From Lachnospiraceae bacterium (GTDB lineage: Bacteria; Bacillota; Clostridia; Lachnospirales; Lachnospiraceae): DNA of 64,000 nt. The translations under genes were made by a program, and so were the position numbers. The stretch spans positions 62,001 through 126,000 of the forward strand of contig JAAWOU010000001.1 of the NCBI GenBank assembly GCA_022799755.1. The letters are read 5' to 3'. The notes beneath the pieces are model-generated. The model ran no database searches. It was not told where the DNA came from and saw nothing but the letters and a program-made list of their open reading frames with translations. This document shows positions 47,622 to 57,162 of the stretch, in pieces (position 1 is the first letter of the stretch; every line of letters starts with the position of its first letter).

Positions 47622-48815
47622 ATGCCTAATTTACAAGAAATCGAAAATTCCATGCCTGTAGCGCCTTTAAAGATCATCGCACTTCCGTCCGCGAAGAAAA
47701 TAGGCGCAAGAGTCAATGATTATCTGGTTGAATTCCGAAAGACCATCCACAATGACAAAGTAAAGACGGATCCGGCCTTTCAGGGCTACAGCGAGAACAA
47801 TTATCTCCTGGAAGTGGAGACGCCCCGCTTCGGCAGCGGCGAGAGCAAGGCTTCCCTGCAGGAATCCGTCCGCGGAAAAGACCTGTTCCTTTTGACGGAT
47901 GTCTGCAACCACAGCATCACTTACAGGATGCACGGACTGATCAACCATATGTCGCCGGACGACCATTATCAGGATCTGAAGCGCGTCATCTCCGCCTGCA
48001 ACGGCAAAGCGCACAGGATCAATGTCATCATGCCTTTTCTCTACGAGAGCAGACAGCACAAGAGAAACGGAAGGGAATCTCTGGACTGCGCTTTCGCCCT
48101 GAGAGAACTGCGGGATATGGGCATCAGCAACTTCATCACCTTTGACGCCCACGACCCCAGAGTCCAGAACGCCATCCCCTTAAACGGATTCGATAATTTC
48201 ACCACGCCATACCAGTTTATCAAGGCTCTGCTGAATTCCGAGGAGGATCTCATCGTGGATAAGGAGCATCTGGTGGTCATCAGCCCCGACGAGGGCGCGC
48301 TGGACAGAGCGATCTATTTTGCCACCGTTTTGGGCGTGGATACAGGCATGTTCTATAAGCGCCGGGATTATACCACCATTGTAAACGGCAAAAATCCCAT
48401 TGTGGCCCATGAGTTTTTGGGGGACAATGTGGACAGCAAGGACGTCATCATCATAGACGATATCATCTCCTCAGGCCAGAGCATGCTGGATACCGCCATG
48501 CAGCTGAAGAAAATGAACGCAAGGCGTGTCTTTATCTGCTGCACTTTCGGACTGTTCACAGACGGTCTGGCGTCCTTTGACGAGGCCTATGAGATGGGAC
48601 ATTTCGACAAGGTAGTGACCACCGACCTGACCTATCTGCCGCCTGAGCTTTACAACAGACCCTATTTCATCGAGGCAGATATGAGTAAATTCCTGGCCTC
48701 CCTGATCGACTTCATGAACCATGACGCCTCTCTGACCAATGCGCTGACGGCCACTGACAAAATTCACCGAATCGTGGAAGCCTACAACAACCGCCAGTCT
48801 TTCGAAATGAATTAA
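47622..48815 (+). CDS. prs: Ribose-phosphate pyrophosphokinase, long clostridial form
   Basis: 397 aa; MPFLYESRQHKRNGRESLDCAFALRELRDMGISNFITFDAHDPRVQNAIP; VIIIDDIISSGQSMLDTA PRPP loop. Confidence 0.9.
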   Translation: MPNLQEIENSMPVAPLKIIALPSAKKIGARVNDYLVEFRKTIHNDKVKTDPAFQGYSENNYLLEVETPRFGSGESKASLQESVRGKDLFLLTDVCNHSITYRMHGLINHMSPDDHYQDLKRVISACNGKAHRINVIMPFLYESRQHKRNGRESLDCAFALRELRDMGISNFITFDAHDPRVQNAIPLNGFDNFTTPYQFIKALLNSEEDLIVDKEHLVVISPDEGALDRAIYFATVLGVDTGMFYKRRDYTTIVNGKNPIVAHEFLGDNVDSKDVIIIDDIISSGQSMLDTAMQLKKMNARRVFICCTFGLFTDGLASFDEAYEMGHFDKVVTTDLTYLPPELYNRPYFIEADMSKFLASLIDFMNHDASLTNALTATDKIHRIVEAYNNRQSFEMN

Positions 48816-48834
48816 TTGCCTTGCTGCGCCCCGC

Positions 48835-51564
48835 CTACGCCGGCCCCCTGGCCTGCCCGGCGGGGCTTTCATGATATTCCGGAAAGGAAAACAGCACCTT
48901 GAACAGATCCCCGTCCAGCAAAATCTCAAAGCTGCCGTCATGGACCTGCACCAGACTCTTTGCGATGGAGAGCCCAAGGCCGCTGCCCTCCGTGGTGCGG
49001 GAGGAATCTCCCCGGATAAACCGCTCCGCAAGCTCCTGGGGCCGGACATTCATCTGTTGTCTGGAGATATTCTTGATAGATACCTCTATCCTGTCCTGGG
49101 CCTTTGCCATATTAATATAGACTCTGGTGCCCTCCAGGGCATACTTGCAGATATTGTTAAACAGATTTTCCACCACGCGCCACATTCTGCGGCTGTCCGC
49201 ATAGATGTAGGCCGGTGTATCGTCCTCCTCAAACACCACCTGCAGCCCGCACTCTTCCAGCTTTTCCGAAAATTCCCCGATTCCCTGATTCAGCAGCTCC
49301 GTCAGGTTCAGCTTCTCCTTTTCCAGCACAATGGTTCCGGAGGAAATCTTGGAAACCTCCATCAGATCGTCCGTCAGCTGTTTTAAGCGTTGGGCTTTGC
49401 TGTCCAGAATGTTGATATATCCTTTCGCCGGTTCCTCCTCAATGTGCAGGCGCTTCAGCAGATCCACATAGCTGATAATAGAAGTCAATGGCGTCTTAAT
49501 ATCATGGGAGACATTGGTGATCAGATCCGTCTTCATGCGCTCGTCTTCCATGCTGGTCTTCACCGCATGGCGGATACCCTCCCCGATATTGTTCACCGCA
49601 ATGGCCAGCTCCCTGCTGGACCCGTGGAGGCTGTCCGCGTCTACCTTGAACTCTTCCTCTCCGTCCCGTATCCTGCCGATCCCCTCCACAATTTCCGCCA
49701 GCTCCGCATTCCGCCGAAACAGCAGCACGCCTACAATTCCGTCTACTGCCACCATTGCCAGGAGAATCAGGAGTGCGTACATCCGCCTGTTCCACAGTCT
49801 GTAAACCGCGGCGATTCCGATCAAATTCGAGAAAAGGAATATATTATAGGGCAGCAGCGTGCTGACCACGGAATTTTTGTGGCGGAAGATGAACCGAACC
49901 GTATTGCCAACCCCTCTGCAGAAAAAGAAGAGAAAACTTCCCCGCCACAGGCTGCCGGCTTTCACTCTGCGCACCAGACTGAGCCAGACGATGTCAATGC
50001 ACGCGCTGACGTAAATGCCGTAAAGAGCAAACAGTCCATACTGGTACAGCTTCGTCAGCTCCACGCCCATCAGCCTGGCAGGCATGCCCTCCGCTGTCTG
50101 CGCGATACCCAGGATAGCACGGGCCCCCTGGAGCCCTCCGTAAGCGAGACCCGCTCCCAGAAGAAACAGAAGCTCGGTCCACAGCTTGTCAAAACGGTTC
50201 AGATAACATATCTGCTCCCCGTTTTCTCCCAGTACCATACCGGCGGCCACGGTCAGATAAATCCCCGTTGCCAGCCATACAAAAGCCAGAATCATGATCA
50301 GCACAATAAATCGTCCCACATTGGGCACAATCTTCTGGTAGACGGCGTTGGCTGTCTGAAATGCGTCCCCCTCTATGGCGTACCTGGAATCCACCCCCAG
50401 CCAGATGTGAGTGGTGTCCGGATATGCGTAGCTGTAAACGCCGATGTAGTCATCCATCTCTTCTTCGCTGAAAATCGTATTTCCCATGAACACCAGACTG
50501 TCCGGATAGTATATCAGATAGCGCCTGTATTCGTTAAAAAATTCGGTCACCTCATTGTCCTGAAGCCCTGCCAGATCCGGCACATTGGTGTAAGTGCGTA
50601 TTCCCTCATCGGTCATCATACGCACCATATATTTCACATTGCTCTTTGACCCCTTGTATGCCTCATTGCAGATCTGATAACGCTGATAGTTGACGGTGAG
50701 GCTGTCAATGGCCGCCACCACATTTTCCTGAAGCTGTATATAGTCGATCCAGTTTTGGGCGTACTCTTTCAGCTGCTTCTTGCCCTCCACTGTGGCGTAG
50801 CGGCAGTTGAGCATGGGAATGGATACGGTGAGACTGCCGTCATCCTCTCTGGATATGTTTATGCCGTCCAGATTCCTGGACATGATATGGGAGAAAACCA
50901 TATCCTCCAGCTGCTCCTGCGTGCTCTCTTCCAGCTTCCCCGCAAGCACGGCTATTTCCTCCGCGCTTTTGCCATAGCGGCCCTCCGGCGCCTCTCCGTC
51001 CGCCCCAGGCTCTTCTCCCTCTTCCTCCGGGTCCGTCTCCTCAGATTCGCTTATATGATAAAAGTCGTCAAAGCAAAGCTGACCGTATTCGTCCAGCTTA
51101 AAATTCTCCGGGTAAATACAGTATCCGAAATAGTTCACGAATTCCGACATACTCATAAAGCGGTCCGTGTACTCCACGCCGGACTTACCCCATTTGACAA
51201 TATCGTCCAGCGTATAGACTACCGTGAGACTGCCTCCCGAGTCGGCCCCTATCCCGCTTACATATTCGGTCACATCGATTTGCTTGGCCGGGTCCAGGAT
51301 TCCGTCCGTCTCAAGCTGTCCTTTAAGGACCACCAGCTGCGTGATATCAGAGACCGCATTCCGGAACAAATCCTGATATATCTCGGATTCCTCGAACTCC
51401 AGACCCGCATTTATGGGAAAAACCCGATAGACTTTGGGCCCGTCGATGGAATCCACCGATATATAGGAATTCAGAAGCAGACCAGCTATCGTTATCATAA
51501 TGCCGGCTGCCAGCAGATGCTGGAGCAGCTCCAGACAAACTTTCTTCAATGTCGTCTTTTTCAT
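48835..51564 (-). CDS. Two-component sensor histidine kinase with large N-terminal sensor/TM region
   Basis: H-box LITNVSHDIKTPLTSIISYVDLLKR; G-box GSGLGLSIAKSLVQVHDG; multiple TM segments. Confidence 0.94.
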   Translation of the reverse strand: MKKTTLKKVCLELLQHLLAAGIMITIAGLLLNSYISVDSIDGPKVYRVFPINAGLEFEESEIYQDLFRNAVSDITQLVVLKGQLETDGILDPAKQIDVTEYVSGIGADSGGSLTVVYTLDDIVKWGKSGVEYTDRFMSMSEFVNYFGYCIYPENFKLDEYGQLCFDDFYHISESEETDPEEEGEEPGADGEAPEGRYGKSAEEIAVLAGKLEESTQEQLEDMVFSHIMSRNLDGINISREDDGSLTVSIPMLNCRYATVEGKKQLKEYAQNWIDYIQLQENVVAAIDSLTVNYQRYQICNEAYKGSKSNVKYMVRMMTDEGIRTYTNVPDLAGLQDNEVTEFFNEYRRYLIYYPDSLVFMGNTIFSEEEMDDYIGVYSYAYPDTTHIWLGVDSRYAIEGDAFQTANAVYQKIVPNVGRFIVLIMILAFVWLATGIYLTVAAGMVLGENGEQICYLNRFDKLWTELLFLLGAGLAYGGLQGARAILGIAQTAEGMPARLMGVELTKLYQYGLFALYGIYVSACIDIVWLSLVRRVKAGSLWRGSFLFFFCRGVGNTVRFIFRHKNSVVSTLLPYNIFLFSNLIGIAAVYRLWNRRMYALLILLAMVAVDGIVGVLLFRRNAELAEIVEGIGRIRDGEEEFKVDADSLHGSSRELAIAVNNIGEGIRHAVKTSMEDERMKTDLITNVSHDIKTPLTSIISYVDLLKRLHIEEEPAKGYINILDSKAQRLKQLTDDLMEVSKISSGTIVLEKEKLNLTELLNQGIGEFSEKLEECGLQVVFEEDDTPAYIYADSRRMWRVVENLFNNICKYALEGTRVYINMAKAQDRIEVSIKNISRQQMNVRPQELAERFIRGDSSRTTEGSGLGLSIAKSLVQVHDGSFEILLDGDLFKVLFSFPEYHESPAGQARGPA

Positions 51565-51609
51565 CGGAATGCCTCTCTCCCGTGGAATGCTCCCTTTCCG
51601 TCGCTTTCC

Positions 51610-52302
51610 CTACTGCTTGTCGATTTTATATCCCACCCCCCAGACTACTTTCAGATATCTGGGTTCCCTGGGATTAATCTCGATTTTCTCCCGGATATGG
51701 CGGATATGTACGGCCACCGTGTTGTCCGCCCCTATGGCATCCTCATTCCATATGCTTTCATAGATTTGGTCAATGGAGAATACTCTGCCCTGGTTCTTCA
51801 TCAAAAGAAGCAGAATATTGTACTCGATGGGCGTCATTTTTACGGGCTCCCCGTCCACCAGCACCTGTTTGGTGTCATCGTTGATCATCAGGCCGCCCAC
51901 CTGATAGACAGCCTTGCTCTCCGCGTTGAGACTGCCCAGGGAAGTGTATCGGCGGAGATTGGACTTTACCCTTGCCACCAGCTCCAGGGGATTAAACGGT
52001 TTCGTAATGTAATCGTCCGCGCCGATATTCAGCCCCAGGATCTTGTCCGTATCCTCGGACTTTGCCGACAGGATGATGATAGGGATACTGCTGTATTCTC
52101 TGATTTTCAGGGTGGCGCGGATGCCGTCCAGCTTCGGCATCATGACATCCATGATCAGCAGATGAATCTCCTCTTTTTTCAGCAGATCGATAGCCTGTTT
52201 TCCGTCGTAGGCTTTGTAGATACCGTGCCCGTCCTGGCTTAAATAAATCTCTATCGCATCCACAATTTCCCTGTCATCATCGCACACAAGTATATTGGCC
52301 AT
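51610..52302 (-). CDS. OmpR-family response regulator
   Basis: ILVCDDDREIVDAIEIYL, LIMDVMMPKLDG, winged-helix C-terminus VFSIDQIYESIWNEDAIGADNTVAVHIRHIREKIE. Confidence 0.96.
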   Translation of the reverse strand: MANILVCDDDREIVDAIEIYLSQDGHGIYKAYDGKQAIDLLKKEEIHLLIMDVMMPKLDGIRATLKIREYSSIPIIILSAKSEDTDKILGLNIGADDYITKPFNPLELVARVKSNLRRYTSLGSLNAESKAVYQVGGLMINDDTKQVLVDGEPVKMTPIEYNILLLLMKNQGRVFSIDQIYESIWNEDAIGADNTVAVHIRHIREKIEINPREPRYLKVVWGVGYKIDKQ

Positions 52303-52392
52303 ATCTCTTCACCCCGTCTTCCTGCATTCAGCTGCGGAATCATTAAAACATATCTTACTTAAAGCTTACCTATCAAAAATATGAATCTTTTC

Positions 52393-53322
52393 TTAATCTT
52401 TTTCACGGGCTTTCAGCCCAAGGAACGCAGCCAGGTTCCCCCTTTTCCCGCCGCTTGCCCGGTGAGAGAACAGATAGGCGCTGTTGTGGCAGGTGCAGAT
52501 ATCCGTCACCGCGATATGCCCGGGCAAAAGACCCGACTGTCTTAAGATCAGCTCATTGGCAAGCCATAGATCCAGCTGGTATTTTCCGGGCGCCTTTCCG
52601 GGCAGGGCCACCTGCTCTCCAAACATGGCAATGAACGGGACCGCCACATCCTCGCTGACCTCATAGCAGTCCCGGCAGATGGACGGACCGATGGCCGCAT
52701 ACAATTCCTCGGGCCTGCTTGCAAACTGTTCTCTCATGGCCCGCACCATGCATTCCCCCATCCTGCCCACAGTGCCTCTCCAGCCGGAATGAGCCAGGCC
52801 CACGGCATGGTGGACAGGGTCCACGAAATAGAGCGGCACGCAGTCCGCATAGAAAGTCACCAGCACAAGGCCCGCCTCATCCGTCACCATGCCGTCTACA
52901 TCCGCATAGTCCCTTTGGCACAGTATCCCTTTCCCTCTGTCCGCGGCTGTCATGCGGCGTATATTCGTGGTATGCGTCTGGTGGGAGGCGGCCATATCGC
53001 TCACCTCCACGCCAAGCACTTTCGCAATCCGTCCGTAGTTCTCCAGCACATTCTCCCGCCGGTCGCCTCTGTCCGCCCCCAGGTTCATGGCGGAGAATTC
53101 CCCTCCGCTTACGCCGCCCAGGCGCGTGGTGAACAGATGCTTTACAATCCCCGTCCCCTCCAGCAGGGGAAAGGTCAGGTATTCCAGGGGCTCTCCCTCT
53201 ATCAGCACACGGTTCTGCCGCAGAGCCGGACAGTCGGAAGCCCGCTCCCGTACCGCAGCAGTATGGGAATCCTCCCTCCGTGCTGTATCTCTGTGTCTCT
53301 CTGTCCTCTGTATCCGATACAT
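52393..53322 (-). CDS. pgeF: Peptidoglycan editing factor PgeF (multicopper polyphenol oxidase/laccase-like)
   Basis: LFTTRLGGVSGGEFSAMNLG, ASHQTHTTNI, DGMVTD, TFYADCVPLYFVDPVHHAVGLAHSGWRGTVGRM, AAIGPSICRDCYEVS. Confidence 0.95.
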   Translation of the reverse strand: MYRIQRTERHRDTARREDSHTAAVRERASDCPALRQNRVLIEGEPLEYLTFPLLEGTGIVKHLFTTRLGGVSGGEFSAMNLGADRGDRRENVLENYGRIAKVLGVEVSDMAASHQTHTTNIRRMTAADRGKGILCQRDYADVDGMVTDEAGLVLVTFYADCVPLYFVDPVHHAVGLAHSGWRGTVGRMGECMVRAMREQFASRPEELYAAIGPSICRDCYEVSEDVAVPFIAMFGEQVALPGKAPGKYQLDLWLANELILRQSGLLPGHIAVTDICTCHNSAYLFSHRASGGKRGNLAAFLGLKAREKD

Positions 53323-53337
53323 ACTGGAACCTCCCTG

Positions 53338-53700
53338 TCACCTGCGTGTATATATGTGTGCAAAAGCGTTCTGTACCCATTCCAGTTCCCGGCCCTGAAC
53401 GCCGACCACGTCGTACCTGACGCTCACATCCTCCCCATATCCGTGGGTGTATCTATAGTAATCGGCCACCCTGCAGATTCTGCACTGCTTGCGATAGTCC
53501 ACGGCCTCCAGCGCATAGCCTGTCCCGGTACTGCTCCGGTACTTCACCTCCACAAACACCAGGTACCCCTGATGAACGCCGATCAAATCAATTTCGCCCT
53601 GCCTGCAGCGGAAATTCGTCTCCAGCATCCGCATGCCTTTCCCGGTCAGGTACTGCGCTGCCAGCCTCTCCCAGTCCGCGCCGGTCCTACGTTTGTTCAA
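53338..53700 (-). CDS. YraN family (UPF0102) endonuclease-like protein
   Basis: GADWERLAAQYLTGKGMRMLETNFRCRQGEIDLIGVHQGYLVFVEVKYRSS. Confidence 0.95.
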   Translation of the reverse strand: MNKRRTGADWERLAAQYLTGKGMRMLETNFRCRQGEIDLIGVHQGYLVFVEVKYRSSTGTGYALEAVDYRKQCRICRVADYYRYTHGYGEDVSVRYDVVGVQGRELEWVQNAFAHIYTRR

Positions 53701-53706
53701 AAACGC

Positions 53707-54000
53707 TTACCTCTTAATCTTTCCCTTTATCTTGTCCATAGAGTCAACGAACACCAAAATTTCCGCAACCACCTCGTACAGCTCCGGCGGGATCATATCG
53801 CCGATGTCCAGCCTAGAGAGCGTGTCCGCCAGCTTGTCGTCCCGGTGGATCGGCACATCGCTCTCCTGGGCCTTTTCAATGATTTTCTCGGCCAGAATCC
53901 CACGCCCGCTGGCCACAACCCTGGGCGCCGCGTCCGAGGGGTCGTATTCCAGCGCGACAGCCTGCTTCAATTTCCCGTCTTTTACTCTCTTTCCATCCAT
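53707..54000 (-). CDS. FlhB C-terminal-like (EscU/YscU/FlhB switch) small protein
   Basis: KQAVALEYDPSDAAPRVVASGRGILAEKIIEKAQESDVPIHRDDKLADTLSRLDIGDMIPPELYEVVAEILVFV; stand-alone, YlqH-like. Confidence 0.9.
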   Translation of the reverse strand: MDGKRVKDGKLKQAVALEYDPSDAAPRVVASGRGILAEKIIEKAQESDVPIHRDDKLADTLSRLDIGDMIPPELYEVVAEILVFVDSMDKIKGKIKR

Positions 54001-54024
54001 ACAACCGCCCCCTGCCTTTCGTCC

Positions 54025-55806
54025 CTAAGTGCGGACGTCAAACGCGTATCTGGAGAGCATGACTCCCCGCTCTTGCTTCAAAAGGGGCTCCAGCCCGCCT
54101 TTTGAAGATTTGTCTGTCTTCTTCTCTCTGGTGGTCATGGCATAGCTGCATTCATACCCGCGTCCCCGCAGTCGCTTTGTGAGAATCTCCATATGAGCCG
54201 CCATAAAGTCTATCATTTCCTCGTCCTGGAGATAGAATTTCGTATTCACTTTATTGTTCTGCATGGCCACGTACACGTCCACAGGTCCCAGATGCTCCAT
54301 GTCCAGATGCAGCAGGGCGCTGACGTTTCCGTCTTTCTTCGCCAGATTCTTCTTGTTCGTATAGACATACAGATCTCCGTGGGCCTCCCTCTGCTGCAAA
54401 TGCAGGGGCAGCTGCACATAGCTGTACATCTGATTGAGCTGCTGCAGGAAATCCACGCTCTGAGACATGGAGGAGGCGGCCTGATAGGCCTCGCTTCCCC
54501 GCTGACCCGCATTTTCCAGCGCATTTGCCAGACCTTTCAGCTGTCTGTCCAGCCTGCGGTACAGCTCCTCCACCTTACCCGGAACCGCCAGTTCCTCCGG
54601 CCTAAGCGTCCAGTCCGCCTTGAAAACATTGGCGAAGAAAGTCCGGAAATGATCCCCGGAAAACAGCCGCTCCAGAGCCTGCATGGCGCCTTGGGAGGTC
54701 CTTGCTCCCCCGGCCAATGTCCCCAGCTTTGCGAAGAGCGCTCCCGGCTCCATCTGTCCTCCGGCAAACTGCAGAATCTGGTTTCTCAGTTCCGCGGCCT
54801 CCTCCGGCGGCAGCTGCAGCGCATCCACAAGGTTCATGGCCTCCTCGGCCACAGCCGCCCGCAGGCTGCCCTGCACCGCGTCCGGCATTCCCTGTCCGGC
54901 GGTTTCGCCCTGTACGCCCACCGCCGCAGCGCCCGTCCCGTTTTCGACGCCTGCCGCTTCCCCCCGCAGTCTCTCTGTCAGGCCTAAGATTGTCTCTGTG
55001 CGGACGTCCGACGCCGCTTCAGCGCCCGATGCCCCCGGCACTGCCTGGCCATTGTCCCCCGTTCCCGTGAGTTGGCTGGCCGGCCCGCCGCCGTCGCCCG
55101 CCTCCCCGGCCTGACCCGGATTTTCGGTCAGGGAAAGCACCTCCTGATACAGCCTCACGGCCCCCAGGACATCTCCTTTCGCGACCATGGAGTCGAACAC
55201 CTCGGGAAGCGCTCCCAGAATATCGTTCATGCCGTCCACCAGCTGATAGGTCAGATTCCTGTAAGACACCATCTGGTTCACATTGGCTTCGTTCACAGGC
55301 AGCTGCAGCTTGTGGAGATTGATGATATCGGAGACGGTTGCCTGGGGATAGCTGTTGATCTCCCGGAAAATCTGCTGCAGGCTGCCCTTGTTCACGGGAA
55401 GCCCTGCCTCCATAAGCTGTTCTGTCATGTCCACGGTGTCCCGGTTCACGGGAAGCCCTGCCATATCCAGCGCTTTCAGCACATTCACGCCGGTGGCCAC
55501 ATTGGTAAACAGCGGGCTTAAAGTAAGCGAACTTCCATTGTTTTTGACCTCAAAGGTCATATTCTTCCCGATTTCTATGTTCATGCTGCTGTCTATCCGC
55601 GCATTCAGCACCATATCCTCGGAAACCTTAATCTGCACCTCATTTCCGTTTCTGCCTACAATCTCACCGCTGATGGTCTGCCCCGGCACAAGGGAGCGAA
55701 TCTGACGGTTTATCTGCTCCGTCTGGGCAGGGGTAGGCTGAGCGGTATGTCCTGTGTTGTCTGTCTTTATCTCCCCTGAAAACAGCTGTGACAGTTTCAT
55801 CCGCAC
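54025..55806 (-). CDS. FliK/YlqG-like hook-length-control-related protein
   Basis: 593 aa; N-terminal GQTISGEIVGRNGNEVQIKVSEDMVLNARID; Gly/Ala-rich linker; C-terminal LHLDMEHLGPVDVYVAMQNNKVNTKFYLQDEEMIDFMAAHMEILTKRLRGRGYECSYAM resembling the FliK C-terminal domain. Confidence 0.7.
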   Translation of the reverse strand: MRMKLSQLFSGEIKTDNTGHTAQPTPAQTEQINRQIRSLVPGQTISGEIVGRNGNEVQIKVSEDMVLNARIDSSMNIEIGKNMTFEVKNNGSSLTLSPLFTNVATGVNVLKALDMAGLPVNRDTVDMTEQLMEAGLPVNKGSLQQIFREINSYPQATVSDIINLHKLQLPVNEANVNQMVSYRNLTYQLVDGMNDILGALPEVFDSMVAKGDVLGAVRLYQEVLSLTENPGQAGEAGDGGGPASQLTGTGDNGQAVPGASGAEAASDVRTETILGLTERLRGEAAGVENGTGAAAVGVQGETAGQGMPDAVQGSLRAAVAEEAMNLVDALQLPPEEAAELRNQILQFAGGQMEPGALFAKLGTLAGGARTSQGAMQALERLFSGDHFRTFFANVFKADWTLRPEELAVPGKVEELYRRLDRQLKGLANALENAGQRGSEAYQAASSMSQSVDFLQQLNQMYSYVQLPLHLQQREAHGDLYVYTNKKNLAKKDGNVSALLHLDMEHLGPVDVYVAMQNNKVNTKFYLQDEEMIDFMAAHMEILTKRLRGRGYECSYAMTTREKKTDKSSKGGLEPLLKQERGVMLSRYAFDVRT

Positions 55807-55815
55807 TCTCCTTTC

Positions 55816-56571
55816 TCATAGCAGATTCTTAAGGAAGCTCTTTCTGTGTATGGGCGTGGGGCCGTATCTCTTCAGCGCCTCTATATGCCCCGCGCTCCCA
55901 TAGCCCTTGTTTCCGGCAAAGTCATACGCCGGATAGAGCTGATCGTACTCCCGCATCAGTCTGTCTCTCGTGACCTTTGCGATAATGCTGGCTGCGCCTA
56001 TGGAAATGCTCTTTGCATCCCCTTTGACAATGGGCACCTGCATAATGGAAACTTTCGGAATCGTCACCGCATCGTTCAGGAGAATGTCCGGCTTGCAGGC
56101 AAGGTTATCGATCGCATGCCGCATGGCCTCATAGGTGGCCTGGAGGATATTGATCTCGTCGATCCTCTGGGGCGTGGCATATCCCACCGCACAGGAGAGC
56201 GCCTGCTCTTTGATAATCTCATAGAGCTCCTCTCTCTTTTTTTCGGACAATTGCTTTGAATCATTTATATATAGAATGCGGCAGTCTTTTGGAAGTATCA
56301 CGGCGCCTGCCACCACGGGCCCTGCCAGGGGCCCTCTTCCGACCTCGTCTATCCCGCAGATATAGCTGTAGTCCTTGTACTGCTCCTCATAGACCCTGAG
56401 CGCCTCTATCCGCTTTTTTTCCTTTTCCAGCAAAGCCATGCGCTTCGACGCCGTCTCGACAAGCTTCTTCACGCCCGCTCTTTCGTCCCGGGCATATTCC
56501 TTTACAAATTCAGGCAGCTCCTCTATGGTTGCTGCCTGAAGAATCTTCTTTATCTCACTGGTACTTTTCAT
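55816..56571 (-). CDS. rnhB: Ribonuclease HII
   Basis: ICGIDEVGRGPLAGPVVAGAVIL, INDSKQLSEKKREELY, GAASIIAKVTRDRLM. Confidence 0.97.
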   Translation of the reverse strand: MKSTSEIKKILQAATIEELPEFVKEYARDERAGVKKLVETASKRMALLEKEKKRIEALRVYEEQYKDYSYICGIDEVGRGPLAGPVVAGAVILPKDCRILYINDSKQLSEKKREELYEIIKEQALSCAVGYATPQRIDEINILQATYEAMRHAIDNLACKPDILLNDAVTIPKVSIMQVPIVKGDAKSISIGAASIIAKVTRDRLMREYDQLYPAYDFAGNKGYGSAGHIEALKRYGPTPIHRKSFLKNLL

Positions 56572-56616
56572 TCCGGTTCCTTTCGTCCATCTTCCCGCCC
56601 GTCTCATGGCCGCAGA

Positions 56617-57162
56617 TCACTGATGCTTCAATATGCCAAACTTTGCCAACGGCCAGATACGAACCCATGCCCTGCCTATAATGTCCTCACCCTTGATATT
56701 CCCCACGATTTCCGTGCGGCTGTCGGTGCTGTGGTTGCGGTTATCTCCCATGACAAAGTACTCGTCCTCCCCCAGGACAATGGGATTGATTGCAATGCCC
56801 ACATACTCCGGCGCGATGATCTCCCTGCCATAGCTCTCCTGGAGCAATTCCCCGTTGATGTATATATTGCCCTGTTGATCGATCTGTACCGTCTCTCCCG
56901 GAAGACCGATGATCCTCTTGATATAATATGTATTCTTCTCCTGCTTAAAAGGAAAAACAATGATATCGAACCGCTTCGGTTTACTGAAACGATAGGTAAT
57001 CTTGTCCACGATCAAATTATCCCCGTCGGACAGCATGGGTTCCATGGAAGAACCGTCCACCTCTGTCCTCTGTCCCACAAAGGTAATCACCAGCCATGTC
57101 AGGCACAACACTCCCAGCAGATAAGCAAGGGTGCTTATCACTTCTTTCATCACCTTATTCAT
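56617..57162 (-). CDS. lepB: Signal peptidase I (copy 1)
   Basis: VDGSSMEPMLSDGDNLIVDKI, YYIKRIIGLPGETVQI, YFVMGDNRNHSTDSR. Confidence 0.96.
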   Translation of the reverse strand: MNKVMKEVISTLAYLLGVLCLTWLVITFVGQRTEVDGSSMEPMLSDGDNLIVDKITYRFSKPKRFDIIVFPFKQEKNTYYIKRIIGLPGETVQIDQQGNIYINGELLQESYGREIIAPEYVGIAINPIVLGEDEYFVMGDNRNHSTDSRTEIVGNIKGEDIIGRAWVRIWPLAKFGILKHQ

